From contig PQAI01000169.1 in the NCBI GenBank assembly GCA_003105245.1, forward strand, positions 1-21,238: a stretch of DNA of 21,238 nt, in the 5' to 3' direction. The DNA comes from Betaproteobacteria bacterium (GTDB lineage Bacteria > Pseudomonadota > Gammaproteobacteria > Burkholderiales > Usitatibacteraceae). A program made the translations under genes and the position numbers. The first letter of the stretch is position 1. Each line of letters begins with the position of its first letter. A model generated the notes under the pieces. That model had not been told where the DNA came from, made no database searches, and saw only the letters and a program-made list of their open reading frames with translations. Shown here in pieces: positions 8,088 to 15,891 of the stretch.

Positions 8088-10888
8088 CCTGGTCGATCCA
8101 GGTCGAAGGGCTCTCGAAGCTCTACCGCGTGGGGCGCGGGCACGCGCGCAGGTTCGACAGCTTCTACGAGGTGGTCGCCGACAAGGGGCTCGCCCTCGCC
8201 GAGCGGCTCACCGGCGGACGCTCGAGCCGCATCCTGCCCGTGCGCGCCGCGGCGAGGCCCCCCGAGATCCAGAGCGAGCACCTGGTGCTCTCCGCCGGGC
8301 AGTTCGACGGCGCCCCCGAGGGCCACTTCTGGGCGCTGAAGGACATCTCGCTCGAGATCGCGGAGGGGCAGCGCGTCGGCATCATCGGCCGCAACGGCTC
8401 GGGCAAGAGCACGCTGCTCAAGATCCTGTCGCGGATCACGCGCCCGAGCGAGGGCCTGTTCCGCTTCCGCGGGCGCCTCATCAGCCTGCTGGAGGTCGGC
8501 ACCGGCTTCCACCCGGACCTCACGGGCCGCGAGAACATCTTCATCAACGCCAAGATCAACGGCATGTCCGACGCCGAGATCCGCCGCAAGTTCGACGAGA
8601 TCGTCGACTTCTCCGAGCTGGGCGTGCAGATCGACACGCCCATCAAGCGCTACTCCTCGGGGATGTACATGCGGCTCGCCTTCTCCGTGGCCGCGCACCT
8701 GGAGAGCGAGATCCTCATCGTGGACGAGGTGCTCGCGGTCGGCGACGCGGGCTTCCAGAGGAAGTGCCTCGACAAGATGCTCGAGATCGGCAACTCCGGG
8801 CGCACGCTCCTCTTCGTGAGCCACGACATGGACGCGGTGAGGAAGCTGTGCGACTCGGCCGTGGAGATCTCGCACGGCCGCCTGGTCGCCCAGACCCGCA
8901 TCGGCGCCGGGGCCGGCGGTCCGCAGGCCCAGGGGGCGGGGCAGCAGTCCGTGGCCGCGGCCATCGCCGACTACTCGCTCGACCGCAAGATGAGGAGCGA
9001 GCGCGCCTGGAGCGAGGAGGAGGCGCCGCGCACGCCCTCCGGCGGCCTGGCGGTGCTGCGCGCGTGGCTCGAGGACGCGAAGGGCGAGGTCCGCGGCAGC
9101 TTCGTCCCCGGCGAGGAGATCGGCGTGCGCGTGGAGCTCGGCGTCGCCTCGGCCACGAGCGGCTGTACGCTGAGGCTGGAAGCGGCCACGGTTACCGGCC
9201 GGGCGCTCCTCGCCGCCACGGCCCGCGTGGGACTGGAGGAGGTCGCGGCCGGCGGCGCCCGCGTGGTCGGCTGCCGCATCCCCGCGCCCTTCTTCAACCC
9301 CGGCGTGTTCCGCCTGGGGCTGGCGCTCGCCGACGAGGCCGACCCGGGGCGCGAATGCGCGCTGCGCGAGGCGCTCGACCTCGTCGTGCTGCCCGGCGCG
9401 GAGCCGGTCCCCGCGGCCGCCCGCGAGGCGCCGCTCGCCCCCGCCTTCGACTGGTCGTCCTCGGCCTCGGGAGCCGCCGTCGCGCCGCGCGTGCGCCGCG
9501 CCGCGCACACGCTCGTGGCGGTGTACTCGCCTTCGCAATGGGCCTACCTGCGGCGCGTGGCTTCGCGCCTGCGTGATCGCGGCGAAAGCGTGGGCGCGGT
9601 CTACTTCGGCCCCGCCGGGCCGGGCGGGGACTCGATCCGGGAATCGGCCGCCCGCGAGGGTTTCGCCTTCTTCGACCACGAGGCGATGGCCGCGGCGCTC
9701 CCGCCGCCCCCGGCGGAAGGCGTGGCGATTCCCGCGGCGCTCGAGGGCGGCCGCCCGCCGCTCGCCGACGACCATCCCTATCGCGTGCTGGTTCGCCGCC
9801 AGGTCGAGGCCGCGCGCCGCGTCTTCGACGAGAGCGGCGCGCGCCTGCTCCTCGTCGGCGAGGACGGGATCGGCGGCGACGCCGCCCTCATCTCGATCGC
9901 GCGCCGGCGCGCCATTCCCGTGGTGGTGACGCCCTACGGCATCGGCGAGAGCCGCGACTACGACGTCTTCCTCGACGACAAGCATCGCGCGGGCGCGCTC
10001 AACGTGGTTCCCGACGACGCCCTCGGCGGCTTCGTCCGCCGGCACGCCGCGAAGTGGATCCGCCGGCGGCCCTACGGCGAGGCCCTCGTCTTCCCGGCCG
10101 AGTTCCTCGTCGCGCGCCTGCTCGAGGGCCTGGACCAGCCGCTGCCGTGGGCCGTGCAGGGCGGAAACGCGAACGCGATCGCGGTGGAGTCGCCCGCGAT
10201 GCGCCGCCACTACCTGCGCGAGGGCATCGCCGAGGCGAAGCTCGCCGACGCCGGCTCCGTCTTCTGCGACGCCCTCCTCGAGGCGATGCGCGAGGACCCC
10301 GCGTTCGTCACCGCCTTCGAGACCCAGCGCAAGGCGCGGGCGGGCGCCACCTCGATCCTGGTGTCGCTGCCGCCCAGCTACCACGACGGCCGTGCGCCGG
10401 GCGGCGGGCCTGCCTCCTACTCCGATTTCTGCCGCGAGTTGCTCGGCTACTGCGCGAGCCTGCCCGGCGCGCAGCTCACCGTCTCCATCCATCCCAACAC
10501 CCGTCCCGAGGACGCGGAGGCGATCCGCGCCACGGGCGCGCGCGTGTCGGATCGCTGGGTCGTGGAGCTCATCGCCCAGCACGACGTCTTCCTCACCGTG
10601 TACTCGAGCACCATCCGCTGGGCCATCGCGGCGCGCAAGCCGGTGGTGAACCTGGACCTCTACGGCTTCCGGCTCCCCACCTACGACGGCGTGCCGGGCG
10701 TGCTCGCCGCGGGCACGATGGACGAGGCCAGGCGGATCGTGGCGGGCCTCGTGGGCGACGACGGGGAGTACCACCGCGCGGCGCTTGCCCAGGCCGGCGC
10801 GAGCGCGGACTGGGGAGCCCTCGACGGCGGCAACCTCGCGCGCCTGCTGGATCTCGCGGCGGGGCTGCGCGCGGGAGCGCGCGCATGA
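8084..10888 (+). CDS. wzt: Wzt-type exporter ATPase fused to a glycosyltransferase-like domain
   Basis: A 934-residue protein in one uninterrupted frame. Residues about 1-260 are an ABC ATPase: Walker A GRNGSGKST at 102-110, signature YSSGMYMRLA from 190, Walker B ILIVDE from 210, and SHD for the H-loop. Residues about 290-440 fit the Wzt C-terminal beta-sandwich that recognises the glycan in several O-antigen systems. A proline/alanine-rich linker follows. Residues about 475-934 form a GT-B-like domain with EDG at 593-595, HP at 803-804 and SST at 841-843, collinear with the protein at 15994-17631. Usual Wzt proteins are roughly 250-470 residues and end after the sandwich. The fusion suggests that a sugar transfer step is tethered to export. 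The GTG start overlaps the permease stop. Confidence 0.85.
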   Translation: MTWSIQVEGLSKLYRVGRGHARRFDSFYEVVADKGLALAERLTGGRSSRILPVRAAARPPEIQSEHLVLSAGQFDGAPEGHFWALKDISLEIAEGQRVGIIGRNGSGKSTLLKILSRITRPSEGLFRFRGRLISLLEVGTGFHPDLTGRENIFINAKINGMSDAEIRRKFDEIVDFSELGVQIDTPIKRYSSGMYMRLAFSVAAHLESEILIVDEVLAVGDAGFQRKCLDKMLEIGNSGRTLLFVSHDMDAVRKLCDSAVEISHGRLVAQTRIGAGAGGPQAQGAGQQSVAAAIADYSLDRKMRSERAWSEEEAPRTPSGGLAVLRAWLEDAKGEVRGSFVPGEEIGVRVELGVASATSGCTLRLEAATVTGRALLAATARVGLEEVAAGGARVVGCRIPAPFFNPGVFRLGLALADEADPGRECALREALDLVVLPGAEPVPAAAREAPLAPAFDWSSSASGAAVAPRVRRAAHTLVAVYSPSQWAYLRRVASRLRDRGESVGAVYFGPAGPGGDSIRESAAREGFAFFDHEAMAAALPPPPAEGVAIPAALEGGRPPLADDHPYRVLVRRQVEAARRVFDESGARLLLVGEDGIGGDAALISIARRRAIPVVVTPYGIGESRDYDVFLDDKHRAGALNVVPDDALGGFVRRHAAKWIRRRPYGEALVFPAEFLVARLLEGLDQPLPWAVQGGNANAIAVESPAMRRHYLREGIAEAKLADAGSVFCDALLEAMREDPAFVTAFETQRKARAGATSILVSLPPSYHDGRAPGGGPASYSDFCRELLGYCASLPGAQLTVSIHPNTRPEDAEAIRATGARVSDRWVVELIAQHDVFLTVYSSTIRWAIAARKPVVNLDLYGFRLPTYDGVPGVLAAGTMDEARRIVAGLVGDDGEYHRAALAQAGASADWGALDGGNLARLLDLAAGLRAGARA

Positions 10889-11610
10889 CGGGCGCGCGCG
10901 GGGCCTACAGCCGCACCGGCGTCTACCTCGAGGGCGGAGCGGACGGCCCGAAGCACATGTTCGTGCGCATCGGCGACCTCGTCGCGCGCCGAGCCGACGC
11001 GGCAGCGGGCTTCGACCTGCTCGACGTGGGCGCCGCCGCCGGGGCCTTCGCCGCCTACGCGCTGTCGCGCTTCCCCGCGGCCCGCGTGACCGGGCTCGAG
11101 CACGATCCCGCGCTGGTGGCCGCGGCGCGCGCCGCGTGCCCCGCCGCCACCTTCCTCGAGGGCGACGCCAACCGCATGGCGGGGCTCGCCGATTCGGCCT
11201 TCGACGTGGTGACCATGACCGGCACGCACTCGATCTTCGACGACTTCCGGCCCTCGTTCTCGGAGTGCCTGCGGGTGGCGCGCGAGGGCGCCACGGTGAT
11301 CGTCACCGGGATCTTCAACCCCTGGCCCGTCGACGCGCAGATCCACTGGCGCTACGGCGCGCGCTTCGAGGCCGACTGGCACCCCGGGTACAACCTCTTC
11401 TCCCACCTCTCCGTGGCGACCTTCCTCGAGGCCCACCCGCGCGTGCGCGGCCACGAGTTCGTGCCCTTCGCGCTGCCCTTCGACCTCGCGCCGAGGGAGG
11501 ACCCGATCCGCTCCTGGACCGAGGCCGGCGCCGCGGGCGAGCGCATCCTGCGCAATGGCATCATGCCGCTGCCCTTCGCGAGCCTCGTCGTCGCCGTCGG
11601 GAACCGATGA
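10885..11610 (+). CDS. Class I SAM-dependent methyltransferase
   Basis: A 241-residue Rossmann methyltransferase. Motif I is LLDVGAAAGAF (45-55), followed by an acidic residue at the end of strand 2 (GLEHDP, 70-75), GDANRM (93-98), and the FDVVTMTGTHSIFDDF segment corresponding to motif IV. It would use S-adenosylmethionine to methylate a sugar, phosphate or other acceptor. It lies between the exporter ATPase fusion and a glycosyltransferase-like gene and overlaps the ATPase stop by ATGA, so it most likely modifies the exported glycan. Methylation of the chain end, as by WbdD in some ABC-exported O-antigens, is one possibility; internal sugar methylation is another. Confidence 0.78.
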   Translation: MTGARGAYSRTGVYLEGGADGPKHMFVRIGDLVARRADAAAGFDLLDVGAAAGAFAAYALSRFPAARVTGLEHDPALVAAARAACPAATFLEGDANRMAGLADSAFDVVTMTGTHSIFDDFRPSFSECLRVAREGATVIVTGIFNPWPVDAQIHWRYGARFEADWHPGYNLFSHLSVATFLEAHPRVRGHEFVPFALPFDLAPREDPIRSWTEAGAAGERILRNGIMPLPFASLVVAVGNR

Positions 11611-12722
11611 GGCTCATCGCCGCCGCCGGCGACCGGGACGGGTGGCAGCACCTGGAGGCGGTGGCCCGCGCGCTGCCGGACGGTGGCCGCGAATCCCTCG
11701 CGCTCTGCCGCGCGGGTCTCGGGCCGATCGACGGGATTCCCACGCGCGTGCTCGTGGACGACGCGGCCGCGCAGGAGGAAGTCGACCGCGCCATGGGCGG
11801 GAACGACGTCGACGCGGTCCTCCTCGTCACCAGCCGCACGGGCCCCGATCCGCTCACGCGCGCCGCGGCGAGGGGTTGCGCCGGTCTGCCCGTGTTCGCG
11901 ATCCAGGAGTACTGGGGCGACCCGCTGGGCGTGGAGCCCGTCGACGGCGGCGCGCTCCGCTACCTCGTGCGCGACGAACTCGCCGCGAAGCTCACCGCGG
12001 CCCGGCAGCCGCTCGCCGACGTTTGCGCGACCGGCAGCCCCAAGTACGCGGCTTACGAGCGCCGCGACATCGAGGCGGCGCGCCGCGCCCGGCGCGCGGA
12101 GCTGGGCGCGGGCGAGGGCGATCGCCTCGCGGGATGGTTCGGCCAGGCCCCGCTCGCGGAGGAGAGCTACCGGCGCACGCTCGAAGCCTTCGCCCGGGCC
12201 GTCGCCGCGCGCCGCGGCACGAAGCTCCTCTACCGGCCGCACCCGCGCGAGTCGCCCGAGCAGGCGGCGCGGTCCCTGCGCACGTTCCGGGAAGCCGGGG
12301 TGGAGGCGCGTCTCGCGACGTCGGGCGAGACCTGGCAGTGGATCGCGGCCGTGGACGCGGTCTTCGCCTGCTTCTCCAATTGCTGCGCCGACGCGGCCCA
12401 CCTCAACCGGGCCTCGCCGCGCCCGCTCAACGCCCCGGCCTTCATGCTGTTCGACGAGGAGCTGCGCGCCTACCACGAGCGCGCCACCGCCATGTCACAG
12501 CCGCCGCTCGCCACGCTCGGCCTCGCGCTGCTGGCCGCGCAGGCCGCGCGGGTCGGCGAGGTCGTCGAGGAGGCGCTCGATCCGGCCACCGCCGGGCGCC
12601 ACTGGGACGCGGCGCGGCGTATGCTGCCCCTCGGGTCGGCCGCCGCGGCAGCGGTGGCGGGAGAGCTCGCGCAGGCAGGCCCTGCGCCGCGGGATGCGAG
12701 GGCAAGGAGGGAGCGCAAGTGA
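11607..12722 (+). CDS. GT-B-like surface polysaccharide biosynthesis protein (HP motif)
   Basis: A 371-residue protein that I do not recognise by name. It is clearly paralogous to the minus-strand gene at 14746-15891: both share an aromatic QEYWGD or QDFWGE element (100-105 here), TGSPKYAAY (142-150), a WFGQ/LFGQ strand (177-180), YRPHPRE (209-215) and FSNC (256-259). The histidine of HP (H212) and the serine of FSN (S257) are 45 residues apart in both. This C-terminal pattern recalls GT-B enzymes of the CDP-glycerol glycerophosphotransferase and bacterial sialyl/polysialyltransferase groups, so a transferase role in glycan assembly is likely, but donor and acceptor are unknown. The alanine-rich, charged C-terminal tail contains the ribosome site of the next gene. 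Confidence 0.6.
   Translation: MRLIAAAGDRDGWQHLEAVARALPDGGRESLALCRAGLGPIDGIPTRVLVDDAAAQEEVDRAMGGNDVDAVLLVTSRTGPDPLTRAAARGCAGLPVFAIQEYWGDPLGVEPVDGGALRYLVRDELAAKLTAARQPLADVCATGSPKYAAYERRDIEAARRARRAELGAGEGDRLAGWFGQAPLAEESYRRTLEAFARAVAARRGTKLLYRPHPRESPEQAARSLRTFREAGVEARLATSGETWQWIAAVDAVFACFSNCCADAAHLNRASPRPLNAPAFMLFDEELRAYHERATAMSQPPLATLGLALLAAQAARVGEVVEEALDPATAGRHWDAARRMLPLGSAAAAAVAGELAQAGPAPRDARARRERK
12704..12710 (+). promoter_or_regulatory. Strong Shine-Dalgarno site for the NeuB-like gene
   Basis: The sequence AAGGAGG lies eight bases before the GTG at 12719, inside the end of the preceding coding region. It is the best ribosome-binding site I noticed in the operon and fixes the GTG as the start of the divergent NeuB paralog. 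Confidence 0.75.
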
Positions 12723-13774
12723 ACCGGTTCTTCATCGGCCGCACCGAGGTGGGAGGCGGCGGGCCGCCGGCCCTGTGGCCCGACATCGACGTGTACTTCA
12801 AGCGCGACGCCGCGCTCGCCCTTCGCCTCGTGGACGCCATCCGGGAGGCGGGCATCGCGACGGTGAAGACGGCCGCGCTCCACGACCCCGGGCTCGCCGT
12901 GGACGGCGGGGCGCCGGCCCAGTACTTCGTGCAGGGGCGGGGCGTGGTCTCCGAGTCCTACCGCGAGGTCGTCGAGCGCCACGCCGTTCCCCTGGCGGAC
13001 CTTCGCCGCATCTTCGCCCGCGTGCGCGAGCGCGGGCTCGACCTCGTGGTGAGCGTCTACGACGAGGAGGGCATCGCGCTCGCGGTCGAGATGGATGCCG
13101 CCGCGCTCAAGATCCCCAGCAGCAACATCGTGCACGCGCCGCTCATCCGCGCCGCGGCCTCGGCGGGCCGGCCCCTGGTGATCGACACCGGGCGCTCGAC
13201 GATGGCCGAGATCGGGCGCGCGGTGGCCTGGGCGCGCAGGGCCGGCGCCGAGCGCCTGCTCGTCCAGCACAGCCCGCCCGGCCCGCCCGCCCCGGCCGCC
13301 GATTTCCACCTGCGGATGATGGCGGAGCTCGGCCGGCGCTTCGACGCGCCCTGCGGGCTGTCGGACCACTTCCCGGGAACCGAGATGCTGCTCCTCGCGG
13401 TGGCCCTGGGCGCGAGCGTTCTCGAAAAGGGCGTGTGCGCCGACGGCACCGCGCCCGACATCGACATCGCGCACGCGCTTCCCGCCTCGCAGCTCGCGCG
13501 CACGCGCGAGTTGCTCGAGCTCGCGCACGCCGCGCTCGGGCGCACGGAGCGCGTGCTTCCCCTCGACAGGCCGCGCCCGCCCGACCGGATGGGCCTCGTG
13601 GCCGCGCGCGAGCTCGCCGCCGGCGAGCGCGTGACGCGCGAGAGCGTGCGCTTCGCCTTCCCCACGCGGGGCATCCCCGTCGAGGAGTGGGACGAGGTCG
13701 AGGGCCGCAGCCTCGCGCGCGGCCTTCGCCCGGGAGAGCCCCTGTCCCGAGAGCACCTGGCTCCCCGTGATTGA
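12719..13774 (+). CDS. Divergent NeuB-family (nonulosonic acid synthase-like) protein
   Basis: A 351-residue protein with the NeuB layout: a TIM-barrel domain (about 1-275) and a C-terminal SAF domain (about 290-351). Barrel landmarks are recognisable: VKTAAL at 49-54 (usually VKFQ), LKIPSS at 130-135 (usually KIASGE), LSDH at 214-217, and ALGASVLEKG at 229-238. Several positions that are nearly fixed in the family differ. The AEIGxNHxG motif near the N-terminus is missing, the glutamate after KIASG is asparagine, the CVSNYP strand reads VQHSPPG, and EKH is EKG, removing one of the two metal-binding histidines. The SAF opening reads RMGLVAAREL instead of R(R/K)SLVA. It may use a different substrate or have lost PEP condensation. 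The start is the GTG behind a strong ribosome site. Confidence 0.75.
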   Translation: MNRFFIGRTEVGGGGPPALWPDIDVYFKRDAALALRLVDAIREAGIATVKTAALHDPGLAVDGGAPAQYFVQGRGVVSESYREVVERHAVPLADLRRIFARVRERGLDLVVSVYDEEGIALAVEMDAAALKIPSSNIVHAPLIRAAASAGRPLVIDTGRSTMAEIGRAVAWARRAGAERLLVQHSPPGPPAPAADFHLRMMAELGRRFDAPCGLSDHFPGTEMLLLAVALGASVLEKGVCADGTAPDIDIAHALPASQLARTRELLELAHAALGRTERVLPLDRPRPPDRMGLVAARELAAGERVTRESVRFAFPTRGIPVEEWDEVEGRSLARGLRPGEPLSREHLAPRD

Positions 13775-14756
13775 CGCGCCGGCGCACGAAGGGCTGGTGC
13801 CCGCACCGCTCGCCTGGCAGGAAGCCGGCGGCGAATGGGCCGGGCGGATCGCGGCGGCCGCGGACGCCTCGCGCGTGGAGCTCGCCACGCGCCCCCGGCC
13901 GCAGCCGCGCGGCTACTACCGCATCACCGCGAAGGCCACGGGCGCCAGGCGCTTCGGCAAGGTCGTGGCGGCCGCCGAGCTGCAGAGGCAATGGGCGGCG
14001 CAGCAGCTCTCCGACCGTGCGGCGGCAGCGGGCGTGCCCGCGCAGCGCTCGGTCGGGCAGCCGCTTGCGATCGGCGACGGCTATGCGCTCCTGATGTGCG
14101 AGTGGATCGACGGCCGTTTCGCCACGCCGTCGCGAGCCGAGCTCGCGCAACTGGGCGGCGTGGTGGCCGCGCTTCACGGCTTCCTGCGCGGCGAGCCGGC
14201 CGCGGGACGGGCACCCGACCCCTGGAACCCGCTCGAGGCGCTCGCGTCCTCCGGGCGCATCCCGGCGCCGGTCGCGGCCGCGGCGGCCGACCTGCTGCGG
14301 CGGCGCGGCGAGGTCGAGGAGCAGCTCGCGACGGCCCTGCAGCCCCTCCACAACGACCTGCACGCCGGGAACCTGTTCTTCCACGGCGACGGCCGCGTGG
14401 CCGCCGTCCTCGACTGGGAGGAGGCGCTGCACTCGGCCGGCTGCCCGCTCGTCGACCTGGGCTGGGTGGTGGAGCGCCTGTGCTTCGCGCGCCTCGGCGC
14501 GGCCGAGGCCGAGCGGCTCGCGGACGCCTTCCTGCGGGCCTACGCGGCCGCCGCGCCGCGCTTCCCCGTGCGACCCGGCGCGCTCCTCGACGCGATCCGC
14601 TTCCGCGGCCTGTACGCGCTGGGGCTGATCGACCGCGACGAGTCCGCGGACTCGCCCGCGATGCACCGCGAGCGCGCGAAGTTCGAGTCCCTCGTCGTGG
14701 CCTCGGAGGACTGGCGCCCCGCCCTCGGGCGCCTGGAGGCAATCGTCAGGGGTTGA
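13767..14756 (+). CDS. APH/choline kinase-fold phosphotransferase
   Basis: A 329-residue kinase-like protein. The C-lobe carries the Brenner-type catalytic loop LHNDLHAGN (H195, D197, N202) and the metal-binding aspartate in VLDWEEA (D216). In the N-lobe, RRFGKVV supplies a plausible ATP-binding lysine with a following glutamate in AAELQRQW. The family phosphorylates small molecules, lipids or sugars. Nothing suggests antibiotic resistance here: it overlaps the NeuB-like gene by eight bases (GTGATTGA) and ends the glycan operon. A sugar or chain-end kinase role is inferred from context only. Its 3' end overlaps the convergent gene by 11 bases. Confidence 0.75.
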   Translation: MIDAPAHEGLVPAPLAWQEAGGEWAGRIAAAADASRVELATRPRPQPRGYYRITAKATGARRFGKVVAAAELQRQWAAQQLSDRAAAAGVPAQRSVGQPLAIGDGYALLMCEWIDGRFATPSRAELAQLGGVVAALHGFLRGEPAAGRAPDPWNPLEALASSGRIPAPVAAAAADLLRRRGEVEEQLATALQPLHNDLHAGNLFFHGDGRVAAVLDWEEALHSAGCPLVDLGWVVERLCFARLGAAEAERLADAFLRAYAAAAPRFPVRPGALLDAIRFRGLYALGLIDRDESADSPAMHRERAKFESLVVASEDWRPALGRLEAIVRG

Positions 14757-15891
14757 GCGCGGGCCCGCGGCCCGCGGCCGCCTCCAGCAGGGCGTCGGCC
14801 ATGCGGCTCGCGGCGAGCGAGGGATCGGGGAGCGAGCGCCTCGCCGCGCGCCAGGTCCCGGCCCGCCCCGCCTCGCCGATCGCCTCGCCGAGGGCCGCCG
14901 GGAGCGCCGCGGGATCGCGCACCGCGATCGCCAGCCCCTGCGAGAAGTAGGGCAGATCCTCGAAGCGCGCGATGGCCGAGTAGAAGGCGGCCATCTCCGG
15001 GTCGAAGAGCAGCATCATGGGCGACACCAGCGGCGAGGCGCTGAAGTAGTTGAGGTACGCGGCGTCGTAGGCGCAGTTCGAGAACACGGTGCAGGCCGCG
15101 TCGCATGCGACGAGGGCTTCCTCGGTGCTCTCGGCCTCGAGGCTCGCCACCGCCACGCCGGCCTCCTCCAGCAGCGAGCGGGTGCGCGCGCGCTCCTCCG
15201 GCAGCTCGCGCGGGTGGGGGCGGTAGACGAAGCGCGTCCCCGGCGCGAGCGCGAGGCACGCCTGCGCCCACGCGTCGAGCGTGCGGCGGTAGCCGGGCCG
15301 GTCGTGCAGGTGCTGCCCGAACAGGCCCACGACCGCCGCGTCCGGCGCGATGCCGAAGCGATCGCGGATGCGCGAGCGCGTCGCCGCGAGGTCGATGTGC
15401 CGGTATTCGCCGTGCCGCGGCGAGCCGCTCACGACGGCGGGCGTGCCGTGGCGCGCGAGGCTCAGCCTGGCGGCCGCCTCGTCGAGGGCGAACACCGCGT
15501 CCGGGCCGCGGCCGAAGAAGTCGTTCTGCTCGCCCCAGAAGTCCTGCATGACGAACGCGGGCACCCGGCGGCGCGCGAGGAGCGCCTCGTCGATGCCGCC
15601 CTCCCGCGGCGAGGAAAGGCCGCAGAGGACGACGTCGGGCCTCGCCTCGGCGAGGACCGCGTCGGCGAGCGAGAGCAGCGCGTGCGCCTCGGCGCCGTCG
15701 CGCTCGCGGGCGTACACGAAGGGCAGTGCCCGCGCCTCCACGCCGTGCTCCCGCAGGATGTCGAGCGCCGGCTGCTGGGCCGCGACGACCAGGCGCAGGC
15801 GGGCGTCGTCGCGCGCGTGCGCGCAGAAGGCGGAGAGCTGGAACGCCGCCGCGGGATCGCGCGCCGACACGAGAAGGGTCACCCGGCTCAT
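14746..15891 (-). CDS. GT-B-like surface polysaccharide biosynthesis protein, paralog
   Basis: A 381-residue protein on the opposite strand, paralogous to 11607-12722. Shared landmarks are QDFWGEQ (116-122), SGSPRHGEY (155-163), LFGQ (190-193), YRPHPRE (223-229) and FSNCAYDAAYLN (270-281); the HP-to-FSN spacing of 45 residues is identical. An acidic/glycine segment (PREGG, 95-99) lies where the related Wzt-fused domain has EDG. I infer a glycosyl- or glycerophosphate-type transferase for the same glycan; the donor is unknown. The start is the ATG at 15891-15889. Its promoter must lie in the 102-base spacer shared with the divergent gene at 15994, unless it is read from further away. The stop lies inside the end of the kinase gene. 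Confidence 0.62.
   Translation of the reverse strand: MSRVTLLVSARDPAAAFQLSAFCAHARDDARLRLVVAAQQPALDILREHGVEARALPFVYARERDGAEAHALLSLADAVLAEARPDVVLCGLSSPREGGIDEALLARRRVPAFVMQDFWGEQNDFFGRGPDAVFALDEAAARLSLARHGTPAVVSGSPRHGEYRHIDLAATRSRIRDRFGIAPDAAVVGLFGQHLHDRPGYRRTLDAWAQACLALAPGTRFVYRPHPRELPEERARTRSLLEEAGVAVASLEAESTEEALVACDAACTVFSNCAYDAAYLNYFSASPLVSPMMLLFDPEMAAFYSAIARFEDLPYFSQGLAIAVRDPAALPAALGEAIGEAGRAGTWRAARRSLPDPSLAASRMADALLEAAAGRGPALNP

Noticed and set aside
7952..10774. A 940-codon open frame on the minus strand opposite the ABC ATPase gene, and similar long antisense frames such as 200-2134 and 2458-4581
   Set aside because: These are products of high GC codon bias. Their translations are low-complexity runs rich in R, H, A, G, V and E with no recognisable motif, while the plus-strand frames have clear catalytic motifs.
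9491..10888. Independent translation of the Wzt C-terminal domain from an internal GTG at 9491
   Set aside because: There is no stop before it in frame and no Shine-Dalgarno-like sequence upstream. Continuous translation from 8084 is the simpler reading, though an internal start cannot be excluded from sequence alone.
13767..14756. Antibiotic resistance (aminoglycoside phosphotransferase)
   Set aside because: Only the general APH-fold motifs match. The gene is translationally coupled to a NeuB-like gene at the end of a glycan operon, and there are no mobile elements nearby.
14759..14768. Perfect palindrome GCGGGCCCGC just after the kinase stop, as a terminator
   Set aside because: It lies within the 3' coding end of the convergent gene, is followed by more GC-rich sequence with no T-run on either strand, and such palindromes are common by chance at this GC content.
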